A stretch of 5,280 bases of DNA from Azoarcus sp. (GTDB lineage: Bacteria; Pseudomonadota; Gammaproteobacteria; Burkholderiales; Rhodocyclaceae): the NCBI GenBank assembly GCA_031285365.1, contig JAITWP010000173.1, positions 1-5,280 of the forward strand, in the 5' to 3' direction. A program made the translations under genes and the position numbers. This document shows, piece after piece, positions 1-5,118 of the stretch; positions within the stretch are counted from its first letter, which is position 1; every line of letters starts with the position of its first letter. The notes beneath the pieces are model-generated. The model searched no databases, was not told the DNA's origin, and was given only the letters and a program-made list of their open reading frames with translations.

Positions 1-594
1 CCCTTCTGCGCGCGTGACCATCGCCTTCCTCTCACGTTCGGCGGCAGCCTGCATTTCCATCGCTTTCTGCATCGAGGCAGAGGGTTTGATGTCCTGGATT
101 TCCACCGATTTCACGGTCAACCCCCAGTCGATGGCTTCGTCGGAAATGCTCTCGCGCAGGCGCGCCTTGATTTTGTCGCGCGAAGACAACGCTTCGTCCA
201 GTTCCATCTCGCCCGTGATGGAACGCAGGGTCGTCATGATGAGATTGCGGATCGCTTCCGAGAAGTTGGTGACACCGTAGACGGCCTTTACCGGGTTGGT
301 GATCTTGATGAAGGCGACGGCATTGATGAAGATGACCGCGTTGTCGCGCGTGATGACTTCCTGTTGCTGCACGTCGAGGATGATGTCTTTGGTGACGAGC
401 TTGTAAGGAACTTTATCGAGATAAGGAATCAGGAAATTGAGGCCGGGCAGCAGGGTGCTATGGTATTTACCCAGGCGCTCGACGATCCATTCCGTGCCCT
501 GGGGCACGATGCGGATGCCCTTGGAGATGGTGATGAAAGCCAGGACCAGAATGGCGACGGTAACGATGAAACCTACAGGTACGGGATCGTCCAT
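1..594 (-). CDS. qmcA: SPFH/Band 7 membrane protein, QmcA/stomatin-like (3' end missing)
   Basis: The first 198 residues are present; the gene runs off the left edge, and family members are about 300 residues long. Residues 8-24 form one hydrophobic N-terminal membrane anchor. The SPFH domain follows, with the family signatures VPQGTEWIVERLGKY (about 30-44), LLPGLNFLIPYLDKV, TRDNAVIFINAVAFIKITNP (about 82-101) and the RSITGEMELDEALSSRD block. The last visible stretch, MQKAMEMQAAAERERKA, begins the Ala/Glu-rich coiled coil through which these proteins oligomerise. Known for the family: they form large membrane-bound assemblies and organise membrane domains or protease quality control. The start is ATG at 594, with GGAG (603-600) 5 nt upstream. 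It lies 48 nt after the stop of the NfeD gene, so the two form an operon. The exact subtype (QmcA versus another paraslipin) is inferred from the first two thirds only. It is not HflK or HflC, because no second SPFH gene accompanies it. Confidence 0.93.
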   Translation of the reverse strand, partial: MDDPVPVGFIVTVAILVLAFITISKGIRIVPQGTEWIVERLGKYHSTLLPGLNFLIPYLDKVPYKLVTKDIILDVQQQEVITRDNAVIFINAVAFIKITNPVKAVYGVTNFSEAIRNLIMTTLRSITGEMELDEALSSRDKIKARLRESISDEAIDWGLTVKSVEIQDIKPSASMQKAMEMQAAAERERKAMVTRAEG

Positions 595-642
595 GAGAAC
601 TCCAGTGAGAAAGTAGTGGCAGAAATTACACTCGAGGCGTGC

Positions 643-1080
643 TCAGGCTCGCGTGATCTTGAGGAAGCTGCCTTCGACGGAAACGAGCCTGACTCGGGTG
701 CCGACGGCGATTTCGACATCGGATATGCAGGGCCATTCTTCCGTGCCGAGAATCGGGCGCTGAAAGCGTACCTTGCCACGCTTGAATGGGGCTGCGTCGG
801 CGGTCAACAAGCCGATTTCTCCGATGATGTCCCCTTCGGCAGTGCCGATTCGGGTTTTACTCTTGATACGGCTGAAAACACGGAACCACAACACCGTCAT
901 GGCCGTCGAAGCAATGGCCCAGAGCAGTATTTGCCCGGCGAGCGGGAACCCCGGCGCAACGAGCAGCAACAGGCCGACGAGGAGCGCCCCCAGGCCGAAC
1001 CAGAGCATGAAGAAAGATGGAACCACCAGCTCCAGCAAGGCCAGTACAATTCCGCCGACGATCCAGTGCCACCATTCCAT
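643..1080 (-). CDS. Short NfeD-family membrane protein (partner of the SPFH protein)
   Basis: The 145-residue protein has two parts. Residues 6-66 hold closely spaced hydrophobic segments (about 6-24, 26-43 and 49-66), giving two or three membrane helices. Residues 76-145 are a soluble beta-rich domain with the pattern of the NfeD C-terminal OB-fold (GEIGLLT, RGKVRFQRPILGTEEWPCIS, then VGTRVRLVSVEGSFLKI). It lacks the N-terminal ClpP-like serine protease domain of long NfeD proteins, so it is the short form, comparable to E. coli YbbK. Short NfeD genes typically sit beside stomatin/SPFH genes and the products interact; here the SPFH gene follows after 48 nt. I chose ATG at 1080 because AGGA (1090-1087) lies 6 nt upstream and the family begins with a short lead into the first helix. 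The GTG at 1137 would add 19 charged residues, has no ribosome site and lies close to the probable transcription start. Confidence 0.9.
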   Translation of the reverse strand: MEWWHWIVGGIVLALLELVVPSFFMLWFGLGALLVGLLLLVAPGFPLAGQILLWAIASTAMTVLWFRVFSRIKSKTRIGTAEGDIIGEIGLLTADAAPFKRGKVRFQRPILGTEEWPCISDVEIAVGTRVRLVSVEGSFLKITRA

Positions 1081-1086
1081 TATGTT

Positions 1087-1090
1087 TCCT
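1087..1090 (-). promoter_or_regulatory. Ribosome binding site of the NfeD gene
   Basis: AGGA on the minus strand lies 6 nt before ATG 1080. It fixes the start of the NfeD gene in preference to the upstream GTG at 1137, which has no purine-rich site before it. Confidence 0.7.
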
Positions 1091-1120
1091 GCTGTGAAAG
1101 ACGGACGCGAAGCCCTTTTA

Positions 1121-1147
1121 TTGATCCGAGAGGACACAAAGTATAAC
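1121..1147 (+). promoter_or_regulatory. Tentative plus-strand promoter for the asparaginase gene
   Basis: TTGATC (1121-1126) and TATAAC (1142-1147) resemble sigma-70 boxes, but the spacer is only 15 bp, shorter than usual. An alternative -10 box, CATAAT (1152-1157), has no matching -35. If correct, the mRNA leader would be about 110 nt and would include both inverted repeats at 1155-1213. The -10 region overlaps the minus-strand TATACT, so the two divergent promoters would compete. Confidence 0.25.
1140..1145 (-). promoter_or_regulatory. Likely -10 box of the nfeD-SPFH operon promoter
   Basis: The minus strand reads TATACT, five of six bases of the sigma-70 -10 consensus, inside the AT-rich divergent region. 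Transcription would start near 1133 and give a leader of about 50 nt before ATG 1080. No good -35 box lies at the right distance (a T-rich hexamer only), so the call rests on the -10 box and its position. The left arm of an inverted repeat (1155-1166) would fall between the -10 and -35 boxes, where a bound regulator could block this promoter. Confidence 0.4.
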
Positions 1148-1154
1148 CTCTCAT

Positions 1155-1213
1155 AATCTCAATAAAAACAAAATATTACACATGAATTTTTTGAGATTGT
1201 GGAAAAAATCATG
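1155..1213. repeat. Two overlapping inverted repeats in the divergent promoter region
   Basis: Repeat 1 pairs 1155-1166 (AATCTCAATAAA) with 1187-1198 (TTTTTTGAGATT), 12 bp with one mismatch and a 20-nt spacer. Repeat 2 pairs 1181-1192 (CATGAATTTTTT) with 1203-1213 (AAAAAATCATG), 11 bp with one bulged A and a 10-nt loop. The arms share 1187-1192, so only one structure can form at a time. Both are AT-rich and lie just upstream of the asparaginase start. They may be operators for a dimeric regulator or a weak RNA switch; part of the symmetry could simply reflect the local A and T runs. Confidence 0.5.
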
Positions 1214-1253
1214 AAAGGTGTGCTGGTTACATCTTCAGGGTTCGATCAGACGC

Positions 1254-1257
1254 GAGG
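1254..1257 (+). promoter_or_regulatory. Ribosome binding site deciding the asparaginase start
   Basis: GAGG lies 5 nt before ATG 1263. The other in-frame start, GTG 1218, has no comparable site and would add 15 residues without improving the match to the family. This favours ATG 1263. Confidence 0.65.
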
Positions 1258-1262
1258 CCGTG

Positions 1263-2348
1263 ATGGCATTTTTCGATAAATTGAAAAGGATGATGGGGTT
1301 TTCCTCGGCGCAAGCCACCAGGGAAGAAGGCACGGGAAAGCTTGAACCTGGTGAAAAGATCCGTGGACGCCCCAGAATTCACGTGCTTGCCACAGGCGGG
1401 ACGATTGCTGGACGGCTGGTCAGCACGGGGCCGCGCTACCGGGCAGGAGTGCTCGGTATCGAGGCATTGCTGGATGCCGTGCCGGCCTTGCGCGGACTGG
1501 CTGATCTCAGCCATGAACAGGTAGCGAACATCGGTTCGCAGGACATGGATGAGTCCATCTGGCTCAATCTCGCGCGCCGAGTGAATGAGCTCCTTGCCAG
1601 CCCGGATGTCGACGGGGTCGTCATCACCCACGGAACCGATACACTGGAGGAAACCGCCTGTTTTCTCGATCTGGCAGTTGACAGCGTAAAGCCCGTCGTC
1701 CTGGTAGGGGCAACGCGGCCCGCAGGCGCGCTTGGCGCAGACGGACCCGGCAATCTGCTCGATGCCGTGACCGTGACGGCCAATCCCGCTTCCTCCGGGC
1801 GCGGGGTGTTGGTCGTGATGCATGGCAGCCTGTTTGAGGCGCGCGATATTACCAAGGTTTCGTCTTCAGCCTTGCCAGCGTTTGCCGCGCCCAATTCCGG
1901 GCCATTGGGGCAATTAGTCGACGGACGGATCCATTACGGGCAGCGTACCGTGCTCTCTCCGAAGCGGCCCTGTTTCGATGTGTCCCGCCTGGACAAGCTG
2001 CCCCCGGTGGGTATCGTCTATGGTCATGCGGGCGCTTCGGCCCTGCCGATCAAGGCGATGCTCGATGCAGGATACCGGGGCATCGTTTCCGCCGGTGTGG
2101 GTAGTGGCAACCTCCATCGTGATGTGCTTGCCGCGCTGGCCGATGCCTCTGGCCGGGGCGTGGTTGTGGTGCGCGCCTCCCGCGTCCCCTCTGGATTGAC
2201 GCTACGGAACGTGGAAGTGGATGACAACCGTTTTGGTTTTGTTGCCGCAGGTATGCTCAATCCGCAAAAGGCAAGAGTACTCCTGCAACTGGCGCTGACC
2301 CGGACTCGGAAGCCGGAAGAAATCCAGAAAGTATTCGACAGTTATTGA
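1263..2348 (+). CDS. ansB: L-asparaginase, AnsB (type II) sequence class, no signal peptide
   Basis: The 361-residue enzyme hydrolyses L-asparagine to aspartate and ammonia. Residues 39-361 align along the whole mature AnsB fold. The nucleophile loop is LATGGTIAG with Thr47 (E. coli Thr12), Tyr59 matches Tyr25, and GSQD with Ser92 matches the substrate-binding Ser58. The second signature, THGTDTLEET, carries Thr125 and Asp126 (Thr89, Asp90), and DITK supplies Lys198 (Lys162). The end, LNPQKARVLLQLALT, is the AnsB hallmark, so an active enzyme is expected. Oddly, residues 1-38 are not a signal peptide: a short amphipathic stretch (FFDKLKRMMGF) leads into a charged linker rich in Glu, Lys and Gly. 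A cytoplasmic or membrane-surface location is therefore more likely than periplasmic. It is the only plus-strand gene here, and its stop overlaps the metF stop by 7 bp. The start is ATG 1263 with GAGG 5 nt upstream. The class is sure; the symbol is by similarity. Confidence 0.93.
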   Translation: MAFFDKLKRMMGFSSAQATREEGTGKLEPGEKIRGRPRIHVLATGGTIAGRLVSTGPRYRAGVLGIEALLDAVPALRGLADLSHEQVANIGSQDMDESIWLNLARRVNELLASPDVDGVVITHGTDTLEETACFLDLAVDSVKPVVLVGATRPAGALGADGPGNLLDAVTVTANPASSGRGVLVVMHGSLFEARDITKVSSSALPAFAAPNSGPLGQLVDGRIHYGQRTVLSPKRPCFDVSRLDKLPPVGIVYGHAGASALPIKAMLDAGYRGIVSAGVGSGNLHRDVLAALADASGRGVVVVRASRVPSGLTLRNVEVDDNRFGFVAAGMLNPQKARVLLQLALTRTRKPEEIQKVFDSY

Positions 2349-3196
2349 GCTGGCGTGACGGGTTTCATCCGGAGGTTGAGCCGTTGCTGGATTTCCAGGA
2401 TGAGTGAAGCCTGGTTCATGCTGTAGAAGTGCAACCCCGGCGCTCCACCCTGGAGGAGCCGTTCACAAAGCCTGGTGACAATCTCCAGCCCAAAGGCGCG
2501 GATGGATTCGACATCATCGCCATAGCTCTCGAATTGCCTGCGTATCCAGCGCGGAATATCCGTGCCGCAGGCATCCGAAAAACGGGCGAGTTTGTAGAAA
2601 TTCGCGATGGGCATGATGCCGGGGATGATGGGAATCTCCACCCCCGTACTGCGAACTCTCTCCACAAAATGGAAATAGGCATCGGCGTTGTAGAAATACT
2701 GCGTAATTGCTGCATTGACTCCGGCCTTCGCCTTGCGGACGAAATTATTTAAGTCGACCTCCGGGCTTTTCGCTTGCGGATGCCATTCCGGATAGGCTGC
2801 GACGATGACCTGGAAGACATTGCCCGTCTCCGCGCGAATGAATTCCACCAATTCGTTGGCGTAACGCAATTCGCCCGCCTCGGCCATGCCCGAAGGCAGG
2901 TCGCCGCGTAGCGCCACGATGCGCCGGACGCCGATGGCCTTGAATTCTCCGAGCATTTCCCGGATACCCACGCGGGTGGAACCAACGCACGACAAATGCG
3001 GCACGGCATCGAACCCTTCTGCCGCAATCTCCTTGACGATGGCAAATGTGCGCCCGCGGGTAGAGCCACCTGCGCCATAGGTGACGGAGAAGAAATCCGG
3101 CTTCAGGACGGCGAGCTTCAATCGCTCGTTTTTTAGTTTGACGAGACCTTCAGCGGTTTGCGGAGGAAAAAATTCGATGGAAAGTTCGATGTTCAT
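2342..3196 (-). CDS. metF: 5,10-methylenetetrahydrofolate reductase
   Basis: The 284-residue cytoplasmic flavoprotein reduces 5,10-methylene-tetrahydrofolate to 5-methyl-tetrahydrofolate, the methyl donor for methionine synthesis. It covers the whole single-domain TIM barrel of bacterial MetF (E. coli 296 residues; the difference is the shorter N-terminus). Visible signatures are IEFFPP with catalytic Glu8 (E. coli Glu28), FSVTYGAGGSTRGRT (36-50), PHLSCVGS with His67, ALRGDLP with Asp99 (E. coli Asp120, flavin contact), AAYPEWHP, QYFYNADAYFHF, IPIIPGIMPI and the closing APGLHFYSMN. The start is ATG 3196, with a modest GGA (3205-3203) 6 nt upstream. It begins 25 nt after the paaK stop, so it probably shares the paaK transcript. 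That separates it from ahcY and its riboswitch, a common metF setting in betaproteobacteria. No terminator follows; its stop codon lies inside the end of the asparaginase gene. Confidence 0.96.
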   Translation of the reverse strand: MNIELSIEFFPPQTAEGLVKLKNERLKLAVLKPDFFSVTYGAGGSTRGRTFAIVKEIAAEGFDAVPHLSCVGSTRVGIREMLGEFKAIGVRRIVALRGDLPSGMAEAGELRYANELVEFIRAETGNVFQVIVAAYPEWHPQAKSPEVDLNNFVRKAKAGVNAAITQYFYNADAYFHFVERVRSTGVEIPIIPGIMPIANFYKLARFSDACGTDIPRWIRRQFESYGDDVESIRAFGLEIVTRLCERLLQGGAPGLHFYSMNQASLILEIQQRLNLRMKPVTPAQ

Positions 3197-3221
3197 GTGA
3201 AGTCCGGTGCCGGAGGGGATG

Positions 3222-4529
3222 TCACTTTTTCTCCTTCCGATGGTCGATAACCCTGACGGCCTTGCCCATCGAACGCTCGACTGTGCCGGTGGGATGAATC
3301 TTGACTTGGCAGGAAATGCCTATGAAGTCCTTGATGTCTTTTTGCACCTTGGAGGAGACACGATCCATGTAATCCTGGCCCTTGGCGTACAGGGGCGGGC
3401 TGGCTTCGACGTTGACACGCAGGGTATCGAGATGCCCTTCGCGGAAAACTTCGAGCTGGTAGAAGGGAGAAAGCGTTTCGGTGCGCATCAGAATAGCTTC
3501 GACCTGGGTGGGGAAGACGTTGACGCCGCGAATGATGAGCATGTCGTCGGATCTGCCCGCGACGCGGCTCATGCGGATATGGGTACGGCCACACTTGCAG
3601 GGTGCGGAATCGAGCACCGCGATGTCGCGGGAGCGGAAGCGCAGCATCGGAAAGGCTTCGCGGGTGAGCGAAGTGAAGACGATTTCGCCTTTTTCTCCGG
3701 GCGGGAGCGGCTCTCCCGTATCGACATCGACGCATTCGACGAGAAAATGGTCTTCCCAGATGTGCAAGCCTTTCTTGGCCGCCAGGCATTCGATGCCGAC
3801 TCCGGGGCCCATGAGCTCCGTGAGGCCGTAAATATCGAGCGCATCGATGCCCATGCGTGATTCGAGTTCATAGCGCGTTTCTTCACTCCACGGTTCCGCG
3901 CCGAAGAGACCGATCCGTAGCGGCAGCTTGCGGATATCGGTGCCCAGTTTTTCGGCTTCTTCCATGATGTTGAGTGCGTAGGAGGGTGTACAGCACATGG
4001 CATCCGGGGCGAGATCCTGAAGGAGCATGACCTGTTTTTGCGTTTGCCCGCCGGACATCGGGATGACCGTCATGCCGAGGGTCTCGGCCCCGCCGTGCAG
4101 CCCCAACCCGCCGGTGAAGAGTCCGTAGCCGTAGGCGTTATGCAGGCGGTCGCCCGGTTGGAGACCTGCTGCGCCAAGGCAACGCGCGCCCATCTGCCCC
4201 CAGTTGATGAGATCTCGCCGCGTGTGCCCGACGACCACGGGCTTGCCGGACGTGCCGGAAGAGGCATGCAGCCGGATGACCTGATCGCGGGGTACAGCAA
4301 ACATCCCATAGGGGTAGTTGTCGCGCAGTTGTTCTTTCTTGGTAAACGGCAGCAGCCTGGTATCGGAGAGTGCCTGGATATGGTGCGGCTTGACTTCCAA
4401 TTCGTCCATCGCTTCGCGGTAGAACTTCACCGTTTCGTAACAGCGCGCCACCATGTCCTGAAGACGCCGCAATTGCAGGGCTTTGAGTTCTTCGCGGGGA
4501 AGCGTTTCGTTGTCGATATCGAAAATCAT
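3222..4529 (-). CDS. paaK: Phenylacetate-CoA ligase
   Basis: The 435-residue enzyme (E. coli PaaK has 437) activates phenylacetate with ATP and CoA to phenylacetyl-CoA and AMP, the first step of aerobic and anaerobic phenylacetate breakdown. Adenylate-forming motifs appear in order: the phosphate loop SSGTSGKP (90-97), the YGLTE motif (234-238), the FRSRD motif (298-302), the CKCGR pair of cysteines (311-315) usual in PaaK, the hinge GRSDDMLIIRGVNVFP (325-340) and, near the C-terminus, GKAVR with Lys423 as the probable catalytic lysine. The start is ATG 4529, with GAGG (4543-4540) 10 nt upstream; the TTG at 4538 is too close to that site. It is an orphan here: no paaABCDE, box or transport gene is visible, upstream lies the terminated rpsJ and downstream is metF after 25 nt. 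A related aryl acid, such as an indole- or hydroxyphenyl-acetate, cannot be excluded as substrate. Confidence 0.94.
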   Translation of the reverse strand: MIFDIDNETLPREELKALQLRRLQDMVARCYETVKFYREAMDELEVKPHHIQALSDTRLLPFTKKEQLRDNYPYGMFAVPRDQVIRLHASSGTSGKPVVVGHTRRDLINWGQMGARCLGAAGLQPGDRLHNAYGYGLFTGGLGLHGGAETLGMTVIPMSGGQTQKQVMLLQDLAPDAMCCTPSYALNIMEEAEKLGTDIRKLPLRIGLFGAEPWSEETRYELESRMGIDALDIYGLTELMGPGVGIECLAAKKGLHIWEDHFLVECVDVDTGEPLPPGEKGEIVFTSLTREAFPMLRFRSRDIAVLDSAPCKCGRTHIRMSRVAGRSDDMLIIRGVNVFPTQVEAILMRTETLSPFYQLEVFREGHLDTLRVNVEASPPLYAKGQDYMDRVSSKVQKDIKDFIGISCQVKIHPTGTVERSMGKAVRVIDHRKEKK

Positions 4530-4539
4530 GATGGGCAAG

Positions 4540-4543
4540 CCTC
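4540..4543 (-). promoter_or_regulatory. Ribosome binding site of paaK
   Basis: GAGG on the minus strand lies 10 nt before ATG 4529, a slightly long but workable spacing. It touches the alternative TTG start at 4538 almost directly, which argues against that start. Confidence 0.5.
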
Positions 4544-4560
4544 AGAAAATGGAAACCGGA

Positions 4561-4606
4561 AACTTCTAATGATAGCCTTCACTGAAAGAAGTTGCGATTG
4601 TTGCGA
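4561..4606. promoter_or_regulatory. paaK leader: possible -10 box inside an inverted repeat, plus a direct repeat
   Basis: AACTTCT (4561-4567) and AGAAGTT (4587-4593) form a perfect 7-bp inverted repeat with a 19-nt spacer. Inside the spacer the minus strand reads TATCAT (4574-4569), a possible -10 box about 40 nt before the paaK ATG; the -35 position is poor (TCGCAA). Just upstream, GTTGCGA occurs twice with a 9-nt period (4591-4597 and 4600-4606). Together this looks like a regulated promoter, but the motifs are short and chance is a real alternative. I cannot match them to a known regulator. Confidence 0.3.
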
Positions 4607-4684
4607 ACTCTGGGCGGAAACTCCCCTTTATGGAGAAGAATTGCCACGCCCTTCTTCCGCTTGCGAGAGAAGGAAGTTGGTGGA

Positions 4685-4728
4685 TCACAAATCAAAAAGG
4701 CCGAAGATTCGGCCCTTTTGGTTTGTGA
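4685..4728 (-). terminator. Strong intrinsic terminator after rpsJ
   Basis: Two 21-nt arms (4685-4705 and 4708-4728) pair with only two positions that are not Watson-Crick. The core GGCCGAA/TTCGGCC is perfect. Read on the minus strand, the core is followed by TTTTTGATTTG, the U-tract expected of a Rho-independent terminator, starting 18 nt after the rpsJ stop. The A and T tracts and the outer TCACAAA/TTTGTGA arms also pair, so the hairpin is partly bidirectional, but the plus-strand U-tract is weaker and no plus-strand gene ends here. It isolates paaK from the str operon. Confidence 0.9.
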
Positions 4729-4746
4729 CAGAACGAAACCCATGCA

Positions 4747-5058
4747 TCACTGCAATTTGATCTCCACATCCACGCCGGCCGGAAGATCCAGTTTCATCAG
4801 GGCATCGACGGTCTTGTCGGTAGGATCGACGATGTCCATCAGACGCAGGTGAGTACGGATTTCCATCTGGTCGCGCGAGGTCTTGTTGACGTGCGGCGAA
4901 CGCAGCAGATTGAAGCGTTCGATGCGTGTGGGCAGGGGCACGGGGCCTCTCACCACTGCGCCGGTGCGCTTGGCGGTTTCGACGATCTCAAGTGCGGACT
5001 GGTCGATTAGCCTGTAATCGAAAGCTTTGAGGCGGATGCGGATTTTCTGGCTTTGCAT
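4747..5058 (-). CDS. rpsJ: 30S ribosomal protein S10
   Basis: The 103-residue protein is full length for S10, a component of the 30S head and, in complex with NusB, part of transcription antitermination. Conserved blocks are IRIRLKAFDYRLIDQS (6-21), ETAKRTGA (27-34), GPVPLPTR (38-45), the SPHVNK loop (54-59), EIRTH and DIVDPTDKTVDALMKLDLPAGVDVEIKLQ at the end. His56 and Val57, where substitutions cause tetracycline or tigecycline resistance in other bacteria, are wild type. The start is ATG 5058, with GGA (5067-5065) 6 nt upstream. The gene follows tuf by 60 nt, as in the betaproteobacterial str operon, but it is closed by a strong terminator and paaK comes next instead of rplC. Confidence 0.98.
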   Translation of the reverse strand: MQSQKIRIRLKAFDYRLIDQSALEIVETAKRTGAVVRGPVPLPTRIERFNLLRSPHVNKTSRDQMEIRTHLRLMDIVDPTDKTVDALMKLDLPAGVDVEIKLQ

Positions 5059-5074
5059 GATTTTTCCAAAAGAG

Positions 5075-5100
5075 CGGGGCGCGCGAGGCTTTTCGCCCCG
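5075..5100 (-). promoter_or_regulatory. GC-rich hairpin between tuf and rpsJ
   Basis: CGGGGCG (5075-5081) and CGCCCCG (5094-5100) form a perfect 7-bp stem with a 12-nt loop. On the minus strand the stem is followed by CTCTTTT, a short U-rich stretch. It may act as a leaky terminator that lowers rpsJ expression relative to tuf, or as an RNA stability or processing element. The U-tract is too short for a confident terminator call. Confidence 0.5.
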
Positions 5101-5118
5101 TGCGCCGATGTGGGTGTG

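Noticed and set aside
1081..1137. 19-residue N-terminal extension of the NfeD protein from GTG 1137
   Set aside because: There is no ribosome site, the residues are charged and unlike the family, and the GTG falls about at the predicted transcription start.
364..1146. Plus-strand open frame of 260 codons opposite the SPFH and NfeD genes
   Set aside because: Its translation is low-complexity (runs rich in Asp, Glu, Gln and Arg) with no recognisable domain, and the opposite strand codes two clear conserved proteins with ribosome sites.
1218..1262. 15-residue extension of the asparaginase from GTG 1218
   Set aside because: There is no ribosome site, the extension does not create a signal peptide, and ATG 1263 has a well-placed GAGG.
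1211..1279. 22-codon open frame (ATG 1211) overlapping the asparaginase start in another frame
   Set aside because: It could be a leader peptide, but the upstream site (GTGGA, 9 nt away) is poor, the ATG sits in the arm of an inverted repeat and the peptide is not recognisable. Conservation would be needed to support it.
3207..3860. Plus-strand open frame of 217 codons opposite paaK
   Set aside because: It lies entirely antisense to paaK apart from a few bases; its composition follows from the GC-rich codons of paaK and no family is recognisable.
4038..4760. Plus-strand open frame of 240 codons across the paaK start, terminator and rpsJ end
   Set aside because: It would read through the rpsJ terminator hairpin and into the rpsJ 3' end, and has no recognisable domain.
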